Of a DNA stretch of 64,000 bases, positions 24,422-35,602 are shown piece after piece. How positions within the stretch are numbered: position 1 is the first letter of the stretch; each line of letters starts with the position of its first letter. The notes below the pieces were generated by a model. The model searched no databases, was not told the DNA's origin, and worked only from the letters and a program-made list of their open reading frames with translations. This stretch comes from Chaenocephalus aceratus (Eukaryota > Chordata > Actinopteri > Perciformes > Channichthyidae): assembly GCA_023974075.1 (NCBI GenBank), contig CM043785.1, forward strand, positions 27,062,025-27,126,024, written 5' to 3'. Made by a program: the position numbers and the translations under genes.

Positions 24422-26658
24422 TCAGACGAGCTTATCTCGAAAATCACCAAACCAACCAGAACTTAACAGGTAGAGCTCTGACTCAACAAGGTGCCCAGCA
24501 CTGCTTGAGTCACACTGGGAGCAGAACGTCCAGACTGTTAAGAGGCGGACAAAAGTGAGCAGCGAGGACCAGCTCGCCGCTGCACCAATGTCTTGGATGG
24601 GAGACATCCTGGACAGAGCCCAGGATGCAGCCAGCCCCTGAGTCGAAAGAGCTCGCGGACCCGAGGGTGCCTGCGAACTCTGACTCGTATGGGCCCCAAA
24701 GCAATTGCTTCCACAAACCAGTGGGAGAGCCGTTGCTTAGTAACAGGCTTGCCCTTATAAGGGTTAGCCCAGGACACAAGGGGTTGGTCATTATGACGAA
24801 GCACCCTTGATCTGTCCCTGTACGTGCGTAAAGCACGGGCTAGACACGGCAAATCCGGCCGCTGTTCCCGGGAGGAATACAGTGGCGGGGAGGATGCCTC
24901 AATGTCCAATGTGGTACCTGAACCTGAATGTGGGCTTCAACCACACTCTGTTTGCCCTGGGGCGAACTGAGTGCATGAAGACTGTACAGATAGTGCATGA
25001 GTGCCACTGGCTCGCTTGGCAGCTGCCAGGGTCAGCTTCATGTCACACTGTATTCAGATTGTACCACTCACGGGCCAGGCCCATAGAGCCAAGCGCTCTG
25101 GGTGTGGGTGAAAGATCGCCCCCCCCGCTTGGGACAGTATGTCCCTGCGTAGTGGGAGCTGCCATGGCTGCCCGCACAGCAGCTGATATATCTCCCCTAG
25201 CCAGTACATAGCTGGCCAGTGCGAAGCTATCAGGATAAGTGTGTGGCGTTGGATATCAGAGCCAGGGGTGGGAACGCATACAGAAGGCCCGGGGGCCAAT
25301 TGTGCGCGAGTGCATCCACGCCTAACGGTGCATTTAGATCGCGCATCGGAAAGAACAGCTGACACTGAGCGTTGTCTTTCGATGCGAACAGATCCACCGC
25401 GGCTCTGCCGTAACGCACCCACAGCTGGCTCACAATCCTTGGATGTAGAGTCCAGTCTGCATAAAGTGATATACCTCTGGACAGTAGATCTGCCCCGAGG
25501 GTCATCACTCCCGGTACGTGCGTCGCTCTCAGAGAGAGGAGACGTCTACCGCTCCATAGGATCAGTTTGCGCGCCAGTGTGTGTTACTGGAGAGAACACA
25601 AACCCCCTTGGCGGTTAATATACAATATTGTGGTCGTATTGTCTGTCCTCACGAGGACGTGATGTCCCCTGAGGAAAGGCAGAAAGCGTTTTAGGGTGAG
25701 AAACACCGCTAAAAGCTCCAGGTAATTTATGTGCGCCTGCTGGAGGTCTCTGCTCCAGAGACCCCTCACCGGGCGACCTTCATAAATACCTCCACAACCT
25801 GTCAGACATGCATCCGTGGTGACCACTTTCCGTGAAAGGACAGCACCCATGGGCACACCTCGTACTAGAAAAGTCGGGTGCAGCTTTTTAGATATTTGTT
25901 CAGAGCCCTCAAATCAAGTATTGGCCGAATTCCGTTCCCTCCCCGTTTGGGAACGAGGAAGTACTTGGAATAGAAGCCGCCCTGACTCTGCTCGGCGGGT
26001 ACAATATATAGCCCTCTTTTCTAGGAGTGAGAGATTCTCTCTCTCCAGAATATGGGCTGACTCTTCTCGGGCCTGCGAATGCAGAATGCCCGAGAAGCGA
26101 GGGGGGGTGACAGCGAATTGGAGTCTGTAGCCCCGTGTTACTGTCTTGAAAACCCAAGCAGATGATGTGAGCATCTTCCACTGCATGCTCCTTAGAGCCA
26201 GTGGAGGTCACGTCTCTTCCCCTCTGAGTCTCTATTTGTTGTGTTATGGGGCCCTCCAGTGTCTGAGCACTGTGGTGCCCCTTTTCGACAATCCCCACCG
26301 ACACAGCGCATGCGTGTGGCGGTGGTGCCCTTACGGCTCCAGCCGGCACTGCCCATGCGCGTGACGGTGGTGCCTTCACAACCCCAGCCGGCACTGCGCA
26401 TGCGCGTGACGGTGGTGCCTTTACAGCTCCAGCCGGCACTGCGCATGCGCGTGACGGTGGTGCCCTTACAGCCCCAGCCAGCACTGCGCATGCGCGTGAC
26501 GGTGGTGCCCTTACAGCCCCAGCCAGCACTGCGCATGCGCGTGACGGTGGTGCCTTCACAGACCCGTCAATTGTCCGCCCTTTAAGAGAGGCCGTAGCTG
26601 CTCTCAGAAGGGGAACAGTTGACGGACTGTTTATTGTTTTTATTGTTTTTCTTTTCAT
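24422..26658 (-). pseudogene. DIRS RT/RNase H/tyrosine recombinase ORF, frameshifted and deleted
   Basis: In order on the minus strand: RT N-terminus (RGYRLQFAVTPPRFSG, about 26150-25914), RNase H (VVTTDACLTGCGGIYEG, ELLAVFLTLKRFLPFLRGHH, VRTDNTTTILYINRQGG, 25856-25584), a linker (DLLSRGISLYADWTLHP, 25508-25230), then recombinase sequence (KGKPVTKQRLSHWFVEA about 24727; IQDIGAAASW about 24600). The RT palm with its YxDD motif is absent: sequence jumps at about 25890 from the N-terminal part to RNase H. Several frame changes. Non-functional. Confidence 0.8.
26306..26571 (-). repeat. 45-bp tandem repeat inside the DIRS ORF, about six copies
   Basis: Unit includes GCATGCGCGTGACGGTGGTG. Period 45 keeps the frame and encodes about 15 residues per unit on the minus strand (SRACAVPAGAVRAPP). 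Lies just before the RT N-terminus. Confidence 0.9.
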
Positions 26659-26992
26659 TTTTTCATTTTTTCGAGCTGCGCCGTTGGCTCGAAGCCTGGA
26701 TGCGTCAGCGGAAAATGTTTTATGACAGAAAAATCAATAAGTGTGTGACATGTGTTTATGCAGACTTGAGGATGGTGTTGAGGCATCTCTCGAGGCGGCG
26801 GGAACACATTTAGAGCTGGGGAACCGTAGACTTCCAGCTCTGTCACAGAGGGGAGAAGGAGGGGCTGTCACGCCGCTCGCTTCTTCTTCCTCGACTGCTG
26901 GCCGAAATTCTGGGTTGGCTGCGCCTGGGCTGCAGCCGGAACCGGAGATTTTCTAGGCCAGCTCGCCCTCGTCCCCTGCCTGGGCTGGGGAC

Positions 26993-28494
26993 TCAGGCGG
27001 ACTGCGACCTCTGCGTTTTTCGTATTTTGAACCGAGCAGGGTTCGGGGCAGCTTGGACGAAGGGCTGCCGCTGCGAAGGCAGCGGCTGGGCCCTTCGAGG
27101 GAGGCAGAGGTGGAGGGCCTCGTCCTCCTTCTTTTTCGACTCGCATCTCCTCTGCATGGAGGCAAGAGCGGAGCCGAAAATCCCCTCGGGAACGATGGGC
27201 ATGTCAAGCACATCTTCCTTTTCCCGGTCTGGGAGGTTGGTGAGGTTGAGCCATCTAGCTCTTTCCTGCACCACCATGATCCCCATTGTTTTGCCCGTGG
27301 CCTGGACGGTGCAGCGTTGGACACGGAGACAAATGTCTGAGACCGCGGCCAACTCGTCCAGAACGGCCGGTCCAGGATTACTTGACATATCCTCACAGAG
27401 CTCCGCTTGGTATGCGGTTAGCAGTGAGGAAAGTTCAGAGCCCTGGCGGACAACGCTGCGGCTCTGTAGGACCGTTCAGTCATGGTCGACTGGAAACGGT
27501 CCACCTTCCCTGGCAGCGTGGGGTTCCTGCTTGGTGACGGGCCCATCCTCGGTAGGAGGTGGGCTGCCACCAGCAGTTCCATCAGCGGTATGCGGAGCAG
27601 GCCGAGCCTCTCCATACCGTCGCAGTCTAGGGAGGAGGCACCCTGGATTGGGGCCTTGTTGCTAAAGGGTCGGTCCCTCCACGAGACCGACACCTCATCC
27701 AACATCTCCGGGAAGACCGGGAGGAGTTGCCTCCTTGTCCTCGTTGCTTGGGGAGAATGTTTCCCCTCGTAACGGGACCTGGCGGTCTCCTTGGCCATTT
27801 CGGGCCACGGGATGTCTAGCCTGGACGCAGTGCGCTGACACGCGGCCTGCAGGTCCATGCTCAGACAGGGCGAAGCTGGTGTGCTATCGCCCGGGAGAGC
27901 AGCCATCGCTCCCGGCTTTGCCGTTTGAGCCGATGACATGAAGATATCTTCTTCTTGCTCATCCGAATCAGACAGGAGGGACTCAGAGGTGTCCTCTTCG
28001 TCCTCCATGTAGTCTAATTCCAGGACATCCTCCGCGGGCGAGACCATGGTGAGGTCTCGCCGGGAGCTCCCGCCTGGTGAGGCGTGGGGCTCCGTTCCCG
28101 CGTCTCTTGCCGCCACCGGGTCCCGGCCTGACACGGCGTGGGATCCCGGTTCCGCAGCTGCCACTGTTAGTGAGCCCCAGACCGACACAGTGAGGGGCTC
28201 AGTCTCTGCGGCGGACGCCCCCGTGTCTTGATTGCCAAACGGCGAATCAGTGGACATGAGGGAGTCCTGTTCCAACAAGCTAGCTTGGTGTGCTAGCCGT
28301 CGGTGGAGGCTCTTTCGGGTGAAACGGGCACAATGCCCGCACGAGCCGGGGTTGTCGATAGCCTCCTGGGCGTGTTCCAGCCCGAGGCAGGACGAGCAGA
28401 CCTGGTGTGAGTCTGTGCCTGCTATCTTCAACCCGCAGCCGCATGACCGAGCCTCCGAGTCCCAGGACTCCTCTGGTGTGAGGGGGAGAGGCAT
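26993..28494 (-). pseudogene. DIRS gag-like ORF, frameshifted
   Basis: The frame from 28494 contains a Cys/His cluster (VCSSCLGLEHAQEA, CGHCARFTRKSLHRR) and acidic stretches, as in gag proteins of fish DIRS elements. It ends at 27418 in a frameshift. The gag sequence resumes in another frame at about 27388-26993 (AVLDELAAVSDICLRVQ, GIFGSALASMQRRCESKKK). The long plus-strand frames over this region are shadows. Confidence 0.75.
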
Positions 28495-29136
28495 CCATCT
28501 TGTTCGCCTCGTGGCGTGGAGAGGACCCGCTCGTAACAGGTACGTCGTTGAGAGAAAAGTGTTACCGACCCGTTCTTAATCCGGAGAAAAAGGGACGGTG
28601 TGGGTCCTTTGTTCTCAAAGAATATTGACTGGTGTGTCAATATACTTCTAATCCTTTTCTCCTCCGTGAGAGAGAAAAAGAAAAGCGTCCTCGCTACCGT
28701 GGTGTCGGTAGTAAGGGGAAGCTAGCTAGCAACAGGTGCGTAGCTAGCTTGAGAAAAAATCAAAACCTTACCTTACTTTCCGGGGAAAGAAACGGCGAGG
28801 TCGATTTTAATACTAACTGGCGTTAGTATTACCGTCTTCTTGCGAAGCAGAAGGAGTAGCCGGCGAGCGCCCGTCGACCGAAATGTTTTGGATTTGGGTT
28901 CAGTCTGTGGACTGTTAAGCTTGTCCGGCTACTGTAGAGATGTGCTCTAAAGCGAGAAGAGGTGTTTGAATGACGCATGCGTCGTGGCGCAAGCTACTTA
29001 TAGGGGGTGATTCCCTGACGTTGACGTCAAGATCACCAGCCAATCAGGATTGGCGTAATGAGATTGATGCTTCTGTTTTCTCCGCGATGAGGCGCATCCT
29101 ATAGTGAGACATTGAACGGAGTGTTATGAATGAGAA

Positions 29137-29661
29137 CCTCCGTTATCCAATGGGAATGGACGCTCACATTGCTCTCCGTAATACAATAAAGGGGACATGA
29201 TCAAATCGGAATATAATGTTCTTTTAAAAACGTTAACTAGGGAACAATCTATTGGACACAGCTGAAGCTCTGGCCTTCCTTAAAAACTAACTAATTTAAT
29301 AAAAATCACAGTTGTATTACACACAATGCACTGTTTTTTGAGAACAAAAATTCGTAACTAATGCACCATAATACATTCTGACGAAAAATAAAAATTATTA
29401 TGAATACAAATAAAATAAAAGAAGCCTCCCGTGAGTTACTACAAGCTATAAAGTAGATTTTAAAAACGTTTTATAGAATAAAAGCTCACTGCAGGACGTT
29501 GTAGAAATGCGTGTGTGCACCACGACAAAAGAGCCTCATTCACTTTACATTGGGGTTGTTTGGGTGGTGCAGACACGTAAATGTAACAAAGTTTGAGTCC
29601 ACCACGCAATGCGGTGTTAAGGAGTCGTGGTGGAGTCACGCATTCTGGTGAGATCAGGTTG
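29137..29661 (-). repeat. right inverted-repeat arm, outer part
   Basis: Reverse complement of about 20757-21280. The remainder of the arm lies at 23821-24082, beyond the DIRS insertion. Confidence 0.9.
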
Positions 29662-29671
29662 GTCAGTTAAC

Positions 29672-29847
29672 ATGGCAGCGGCTAGCTTTACTCCACAAAT
29701 AGTCAAGTTTGGATTCAAGGATTATGTTGTCGATGACGCTAATAAGAAGAAAACAGCGGTATGCAGGGTCTGCAGCATAAAGATCAGTGACACGACCACC
29801 ACAACATCCAACTGCATTCGTCACTACAAAAAACCCCACAGAGAAAG
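29672..29847 (+). pseudogene. first exon of hAT transposase (BED zinc finger)
   Basis: Begins MAAASFTPQIVKFGF at 29672. A BED-type finger (Cys-x2-Cys in AVCRVCSIKI, later His-x4-His in IRHYKKPH) follows, and the frame runs to a donor, AAAG|GTGTG at 29847. BED fingers are the N-terminal DNA-binding domain of hAT transposases and ZBED proteins. No catalytic exon follows before the transposon end at 30783, so this is a remnant. A long-inverted-repeat element is inserted 2 bp before the ATG, after its target duplication. Confidence 0.8.
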
Positions 29848-29957
29848 GTGTGTGAATGTGTTGTGTTAGCTAGAAAGCTAACGTTAAGTTTAAGCTACGT
29901 TAGACTTGGTTTCAAATCGATTAAGCATTGCAAAGAAAAGACAAAACGGTAAATGAA

Positions 29958-30366
29958 CACTAGAACCGCCAAGGGATTCATTTTGACTAACCCTGATAGT
30001 GACGGGCTGTCAGGAGAGGGAGAGAGAGAGAGGGAAAGAGATGCCTCCCCTGTGTTATTATCAGAAATTACTGTAAACTGTTCAATAATGTAGTTCATCT
30101 ACTTTTAGTAGTTTGTTTAAATGTTTTAATTATGTTGTTTTTGTTTGTAGAAGTGCATCATTCCTTGATTTATTGTAAAAATGAATCTGAACAGTTTTAT
30201 CTGTTATGATGATAAACTGAAGCAATTAAGTGAGTTTTCAATCGTCCTACTTAGTTTATAAGGAAATTATGACGAGGAACAAATTAAATGATTTGAATTA
30301 CGAAGAGGAACAAATTAAATGATTTGAAAATCTATGTAGGTGCTGATGCTGTTGGCGGTTCTAGTG
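29958..30366. mobile_element. piggyBac-like MITE, 409 bp, nested in the hAT
   Basis: Ends CACTAGAACCGCCAA and (reverse) CACTAGAACCGCCAA, with TTAA at 30367-30370 and TGAA (probably mutated TTAA) at 29954-29957. No ORF. A roughly 30-bp tandem duplication (GAGGAACAAATTAAATGATT) lies at 30271-30328. Confidence 0.75.
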
Positions 30367-31094
30367 TTAACAGAAATTTAAATTAAATATGTGTAATGGC
30401 AAATGCCATATGATTTTCTTACCTGGAATTCTGCCTTTTTGAACAGACTTTTTGATTGAGTTGTCTGCAGTTCTAGAGTTAATATTGATCTAATATGATT
30501 GTCATCGGTCTAAATTAGATTTCAAATGATTAACTGTGTATGTAATGAAGATCATAGTGTGGGTTGAGTCCATTTTCATAACCACTGTCTTTTAACTGAT
30601 TTAAATGCGGAAACTGGGCTTATTCATCAGAATTGTGTATGACCTGACTTGCTTGACCTGAGCAATGACTTGACTTGACTTGCTTGACTCTCATCACAGT
30701 GACTTGGGACTTGCTTGATACTTGTAGGTCAAGACTTGAGACTTGCTCATGACTTGCACATGTAGGACTTACTCCCACTTCTGGTAATGATAATACAAAT
30801 GTATGTTTTTTTTTTTTTATGTTTTACATTTTTATCTTCTTCTTTTCTACTTTTTCTGTTCATTCGTGAAGTAGGCTTTCTACCCAGCTGGCACACACTA
30901 AGTGACCAAAAGCAAAGACCCTTGATGTTGTGTCATCAACAGGTGTACAGTGGGGCTGACAGAATACATGCGTGGCAGATCCTCCAGCGGTGACTAATGC
31001 ATGAGGCTTATTGGACTGTTTGTATCATGCCTTGAGAATGAATGAGAAGAAAGGCTGACCCTGGAGCAGATTGAGGAAGAGCTGGCAGTGCACA

Positions 31095-31293
31095 TTACAT
31101 TACATGTCACTTGTTAGACGCTTTTATCCAAAGCGACTTACATACTCAATACTGTCGGCAAACCCCACAGGAGCAATTTGGGGTGAAGTGTCTTGCCCAT
31201 GGACACAATGACATGCTGACTGCAGTGGGGTTTGAACCTGTGACCCCCTGATCCGAACACCAACGCACAACCCACTGCACCACACGCCTCCAT
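31095..31293 (-). mobile_element. tRNA-derived SINE
   Basis: Read on the minus strand: head with an A-box-like GTGGTGCAGTGGG and a B box GGTTCAAACCC, a central domain, then the tail GATAAAAGCGTCTAACAAG and ATGTAATGTAATG. Flanked by the 8-bp duplication AGTGCACA (31087-31094 and 31294-31301). Not a functional tRNA gene. Confidence 0.85.
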
Positions 31294-31301
31294 AGTGCAC
31301 A

Positions 31302-33348
31302 ATACTAACAGTCTGACGTTCATAAAGGTGAGTACAACAATACACTCACTCAGCTATCAACAACCACTGCGTTGCCTGTGTGTAAAAACAAAAGCTTTTA
31401 TATGTGTGTTTTTTGGCTGCATCCATTGTGGATTTGCTATTGGTGATACAGCTCACCAATCACTCTATCTTGGTGATGTTTTATTACTGTTCATTCCATA
31501 ATAAATGTCAAGTTATGTATGAAGCTCAATATTGCTTGTCGCACCCGCTGCAGTGTCTTTATACTTTTTATTCTCTGTCATTTGTATTTGATTGTCTGAG
31601 GCTATGAAAAGGATGGCTATAGACACATAAATGATAATCAGTTGAACAAAGTCCAGTCTGTAGATGTGAGAATAATATAGTTCCCAGTTTTCGGTTGGTT
31701 CCTGATTCGATCCACAGATCCTCTAGTATCAAAGTGTCCTTTAAGTATGACACTGAACCACTCCTTATTAGCAGGTTGGCATTTTGCATGGCAGCCACTG
31801 TCACTAATATATCAATATGTGTCTGAATGTTGGCATCGACAGAACTGTGATAAGGGGAAGTGCATGAATAGGAGTGCAGTTACTTGAGTATAATTTTCTA
31901 GTACTCTTTCCATCCTTGCAGGTTATATTTAGCACTGTACAGCCCAAGGAACCAGGTCTAAGGAGAGCGTAAATATGTTCCTTATTAATTAAGAAAAGAA
32001 AAAAAATGGATAGATGGATGTTTAAAATGGTATGTCATTCACAAAACAGGAAGAAGTTCCATTTCATCTCAATGTCTCTCCCTATCGTCTATTCCCTGTC
32101 TGTCTGTCTTGTCTCTCTCTTCATCTCTTTCTTCCTTTCCACGCACTCTGTCTCTCTGTCTGTAGTTTCAGGAATTTCTCAAAAGGATGTTCCCCAAATA
32201 TCTAGGACGTCTTTTTGGGTCACCATTAAAATGATCTACCAAACTTATAAAACATGCAGAGAAGTTACCTTTTTTTGCATATATGGAGATCTGAGCCTTC
32301 CTGCCGACACAAACAACAACAACATCAACCAGTACCAACAACAGAAATAATGTATGCTCTCATTATTATTCCTATTTAGACTTCTAATTTATTCGGCCTT
32401 AGTAGGGAACAGCAGTTTCAAAGGAAAAACCATGAAGAGTGGCTTGTTGATAAGGCACGAAAGTTAAGTCAAATTATTCAGTCTTCCGCTCTGTTTTTCC
32501 CCTCTCATTTTTCTCACACATAAAACACCAACACATACTCTACATGCACACATCACTCTGCGTCCTCTCTTAAAGCAGTGACAATTTACAATTAATTAGA
32601 GAGAATCCATGTTTCCTCGCTTGTTTATGCTTTTGCAAAGGCTCTATGATCTGCAGCTCAAAGCAAAGCGGTGAAGACAGAAGCCCAAAACCTCCCCCAT
32701 CAGCTCCATATGCTTGGAACAGCCTTTATCACTGAACGATTGACAGCCGCATCGGAACTGCCATATAAAACATCCCAGTCACTCCCCCTCATAAATGTAC
32801 ATCCAACACCAGAATAGAGCTCCGAGAGCCGTTAAGTCATGGCTCATGTTGCTTTCATTTTCAACATGATAATGATGTGTTAAGGTTTCTCAGAGAGCGA
32901 TTCCGCAACCGTGCCTCACTACATTACATTGTTATAGTTGTTTGTATGCCTGTTTTCTTCTATGTGATCACTCAATGTAAGAGAGCTAGATATGAAGCAA
33001 GAGAAGGAGCCCATTTGTCAGACTGCTTTCAACCACTACTCTCATATGCTCACACTATTGTCTGCCAACATACAACAATTTCTTTCCTCTTCTGATATTA
33101 AAAACAAAAACAATACCTCCCTGCACATTTCTGCTTCTCCTTGTAAAATGGAACACTTATATAAGGCACCATTGTGGATTACATAAATGTCTCAAAGTTA
33201 TCAATATTTCATCCTCTGTGCGTTTGATGTGTTTGGTAATTGGATATTTATGTTGTGGGCTTCCTCCCTCAGAACCCCCATTGCACTTTGGTATTTGTGT
33301 ACTTGCATGTGTGTATACTTGTAGTATATTATGCTGTATGTATAGTTC

Positions 33349-33432
<84 letters not shown>

Positions 33433-35356
33433 ATACGGTGTGTGTGTTTTGGTGTTTCGCCCAGTTCAAGCCCTTTGTATCATAAAAAGTCAAGGAGGGC
33501 CCCCCACAGGAAAAAGTCAAGTCTGCTGGAGTAGGTCTCGGATGGAACAGTACTGCTATTATTGCAGTTATGTTATGTGTGCATATGTTTTTTTTCTCAC
33601 ACTGGGATGGTCAAGTAGAGTAGCCAAGAGAGCTGGGAGGTTTCATCTGTCTGGTTTGTATTGTCTCCCCGGGGCAAAGAGAGCTGGTTGTTCTGCTTTG
33701 ATGAAAACAGAGAACAAGGATAGAATAGGAAGCAAACCAGAAGGAGGAGCACTAGTGTGGGACTCCTTAGTGGGAATTTGAGTCGAATAAATGTTTCACG
33801 TTTTGACAGTTTATGTTACAAAATAACTGCCTGTGTAAAGAAAGTATCCGACAAACCATTCAAGGACCGACCTGGGTATTGTAGCAGCGACTAGCTACTG
33901 AGTTGAATAACATCAAGGCAAATGGAGGAAAAAGAGGGGAGGAGTGTGCACCCTACTTACAGAAGGAGATGGAGAGATGGTGGAGAGATTTAGTTAAGGT
34001 AGGGAGCAAAGAAGCATCAGCTGACTTCTCTAAATGCAGTTCCTTTTTGTGACCGAAGGAGGGAGCTGTTGGGTTTTAATTCGGTGATCCCAGAGGAGTA
34101 GAAGGAGTAGCCTGCCAAGACCAAAAAGAAAGAGAGAAAAAACATAGAGATGGGAACAGAAGGGGGAGGGAGTGTGAAACAGGGAGACAGAGGGGAGGAG
34201 GGAACGAAAAAAAGGAGCCTGACTAGTACCTTCACAGTCCATTACATCACTGTTCTGTATGAGAATACTCCTCTCCGACTTACGTCAGTGGGAAAGACTC
34301 CAATCACACTGTTGGTACAGGAGCAACACCTTCATCATGCTATAACACAACAAAAAATACAGTCCTAACAGCTCTTAACACTGCAAAGATGTGTGACATT
34401 CGGTGAGATTTGGAAACCACTAACTGCACATAACATGCTTTGAAGGTTGATATGCATGAACGGAAGATGTCGAATATACTTCAGCGCAAAGAAGAACGTA
34501 TCAGGGCAGAGTGGATTTTAGGTTTGGTAAACATGCAAGTGATACAGCTCCTCATATCTATTCTGGTGTTCGAGGCAGCTTTACTGCTCATCAGACTAAA
34601 AGCACCTCTTCCCCACTGCTGATGTGCCTGCTTACCTGCCTGCCTCCTCAGCAGTTCAGCACAAAGTTGTCTCAAAGTACACGAGAGAAAGGGAGGGGGA
34701 AAAAGCAGCAGCACAGTGCACAAAAATGTGAGTTGGTGTGCGCCATGAGAATCTGCTGGCATGAACCGTACAGGCGTTTGACTATAATTCTCTTCCCAGG
34801 TCTGTTGGTACATGCATGCATTTGGATGTGGGTTTCTAGAGTGATACAGCTGTGCGTGTGTGCGTGCATGCGTGTGCTAATGATCCCGAGCCCTCTTACT
34901 CTGCCATGTGAAAGCAGCTCAGTGCCTGGAGGGTCCCAGATAACCTGTTTGTGTGATTTTGCTGTGGCTGCGGATATTCTAGTCTTATCATCAATCATTA
35001 GACTTTCTCGCTAGCTGTTTGAATCAGGTTTACCCTGCTGTGAACACATTTAGTGTAACAGGATCTGTGTGGGTGTGTGTGTGGGTTTGTGTGTGCGTGT
35101 GCGTGCACATGTCCTGCTGTGAACGCAGATACAGCAACACTCAGCACTGGACATCGCAGCAGGCAGCACCTGAGAGAGATTGAGATAGAAACGTGTGTGT
35201 GTTTGTGTGTGGTGGGAAAATGCTCCTCTGAAAAGATGGAGACTGGAGGAAAAAGACAGGAGGAGGGAGCTAGTGTGCACTCACATCAGCGAGCACCAAA
35301 CAGAGCTGTACAGTAATACACAGGGTGCATCTTCAAAAAACACTCACACATACTAC

Positions 35357-35392
<36 letters not shown>

Positions 35393-35545
35393 CATCCAGG
35401 TGCAGTGGCTGGTGTCTTTTTGTGATGAAACGCTATTCCCAGGCAGAAATAGGTCACTAACCCCAGGGCCTCTAGATTCAGGAAGACTGGCCTCTCTGAA
35501 ACCCTGTCTATGTCACACACACGTCTGTTATGTCTCCCGCTGCCT

Positions 35546-35602
<57 letters not shown>

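Larger units (their letters stand above)
24083..29136 (-). mobile_element. DIRS-like tyrosine-recombinase retrotransposon, 5.05 kb, defective
   Basis: Inverted terminal repeats lie at about 24129-24284 and 28950-29112 (shared GCGCCTCATCGCGG and TTGACGTCAACGTCAGG regions). An internal complementary region at 24318-24401 joins the reverse complement of the left end (GTAACCTATAG) directly to that of the right end (TTCTCATTCATAACACTCC), as in DIRS1. Coding order on the minus strand is gag, RT, RNase H, tyrosine recombinase, broken by frameshifts. No target duplication: the uninterrupted left arm at 21281 shows the empty site. Confidence 0.9.
20757..29661. mobile_element. foldback-like element with about 0.8-kb terminal inverted repeats
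   Basis: Ends are exact inverted copies (CAACCTGATC at 20757 and GATCAGGTTG ending at 29661), flanked by the 8-bp duplication GTCAGTTA (20749-20756 and 29662-29669). The left arm is 20757-21580. The right arm is split by a DIRS retroelement into 29661-29137 and 24082-23821. Without the DIRS it is about 3.85 kb. The spacer 21581-23820 carries LINE fragments and no transposase frame. Superfamily unknown: 8-bp duplications suggest hAT or P-like machinery; long arms are more like foldback or Mutator elements. Confidence 0.85.
20461..30783 (+). mobile_element. hAT transposon with BED-finger exon, heavily interrupted
   Basis: Ends CAGAGGTGGGGACTCGAG and (reverse) CAGAAGTGGGAGTAAGTCC, flanked by the exact 8-bp duplication GTAATGAT (20453-20460 and 30784-30791). 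Both ends carry many GACTTG/CAAGTC words (about 20461-20632 and 30640-30760), typical subterminal transposase-binding repeats. Removing the insert at 20757-29661 leaves only about 1.4 kb: the two ends, the BED exon and a piggyBac-like MITE. The catalytic part of the transposase is missing, so this was already an internally deleted copy. Confidence 0.9.

Noticed and set aside
26306..26571. Regular repeats as a possible CRISPR-like array
   Set aside because: Units are contiguous 45-bp tandem copies with no spacers, in a retroelement ORF of a vertebrate genome.
27027..27665. 212-residue plus-strand frame
   Set aside because: Antisense shadow of the DIRS gag region; the minus strand carries the recognisable sequence.
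20757..29661. Segmental inverted duplication or assembly palindrome
   Set aside because: Exact 8-bp flanking duplication and exact inverted ends fit insertion of an element better, although long reads should confirm.
31095..31293. tRNA gene
   Set aside because: A and B boxes belong to a SINE head; a SINE tail and target duplication are present and no cloverleaf is complete.
33218..33781. 187-residue plus-strand frame
   Set aside because: Centre is a (GT)n run; flanks have no homology or splice signals I recognise.
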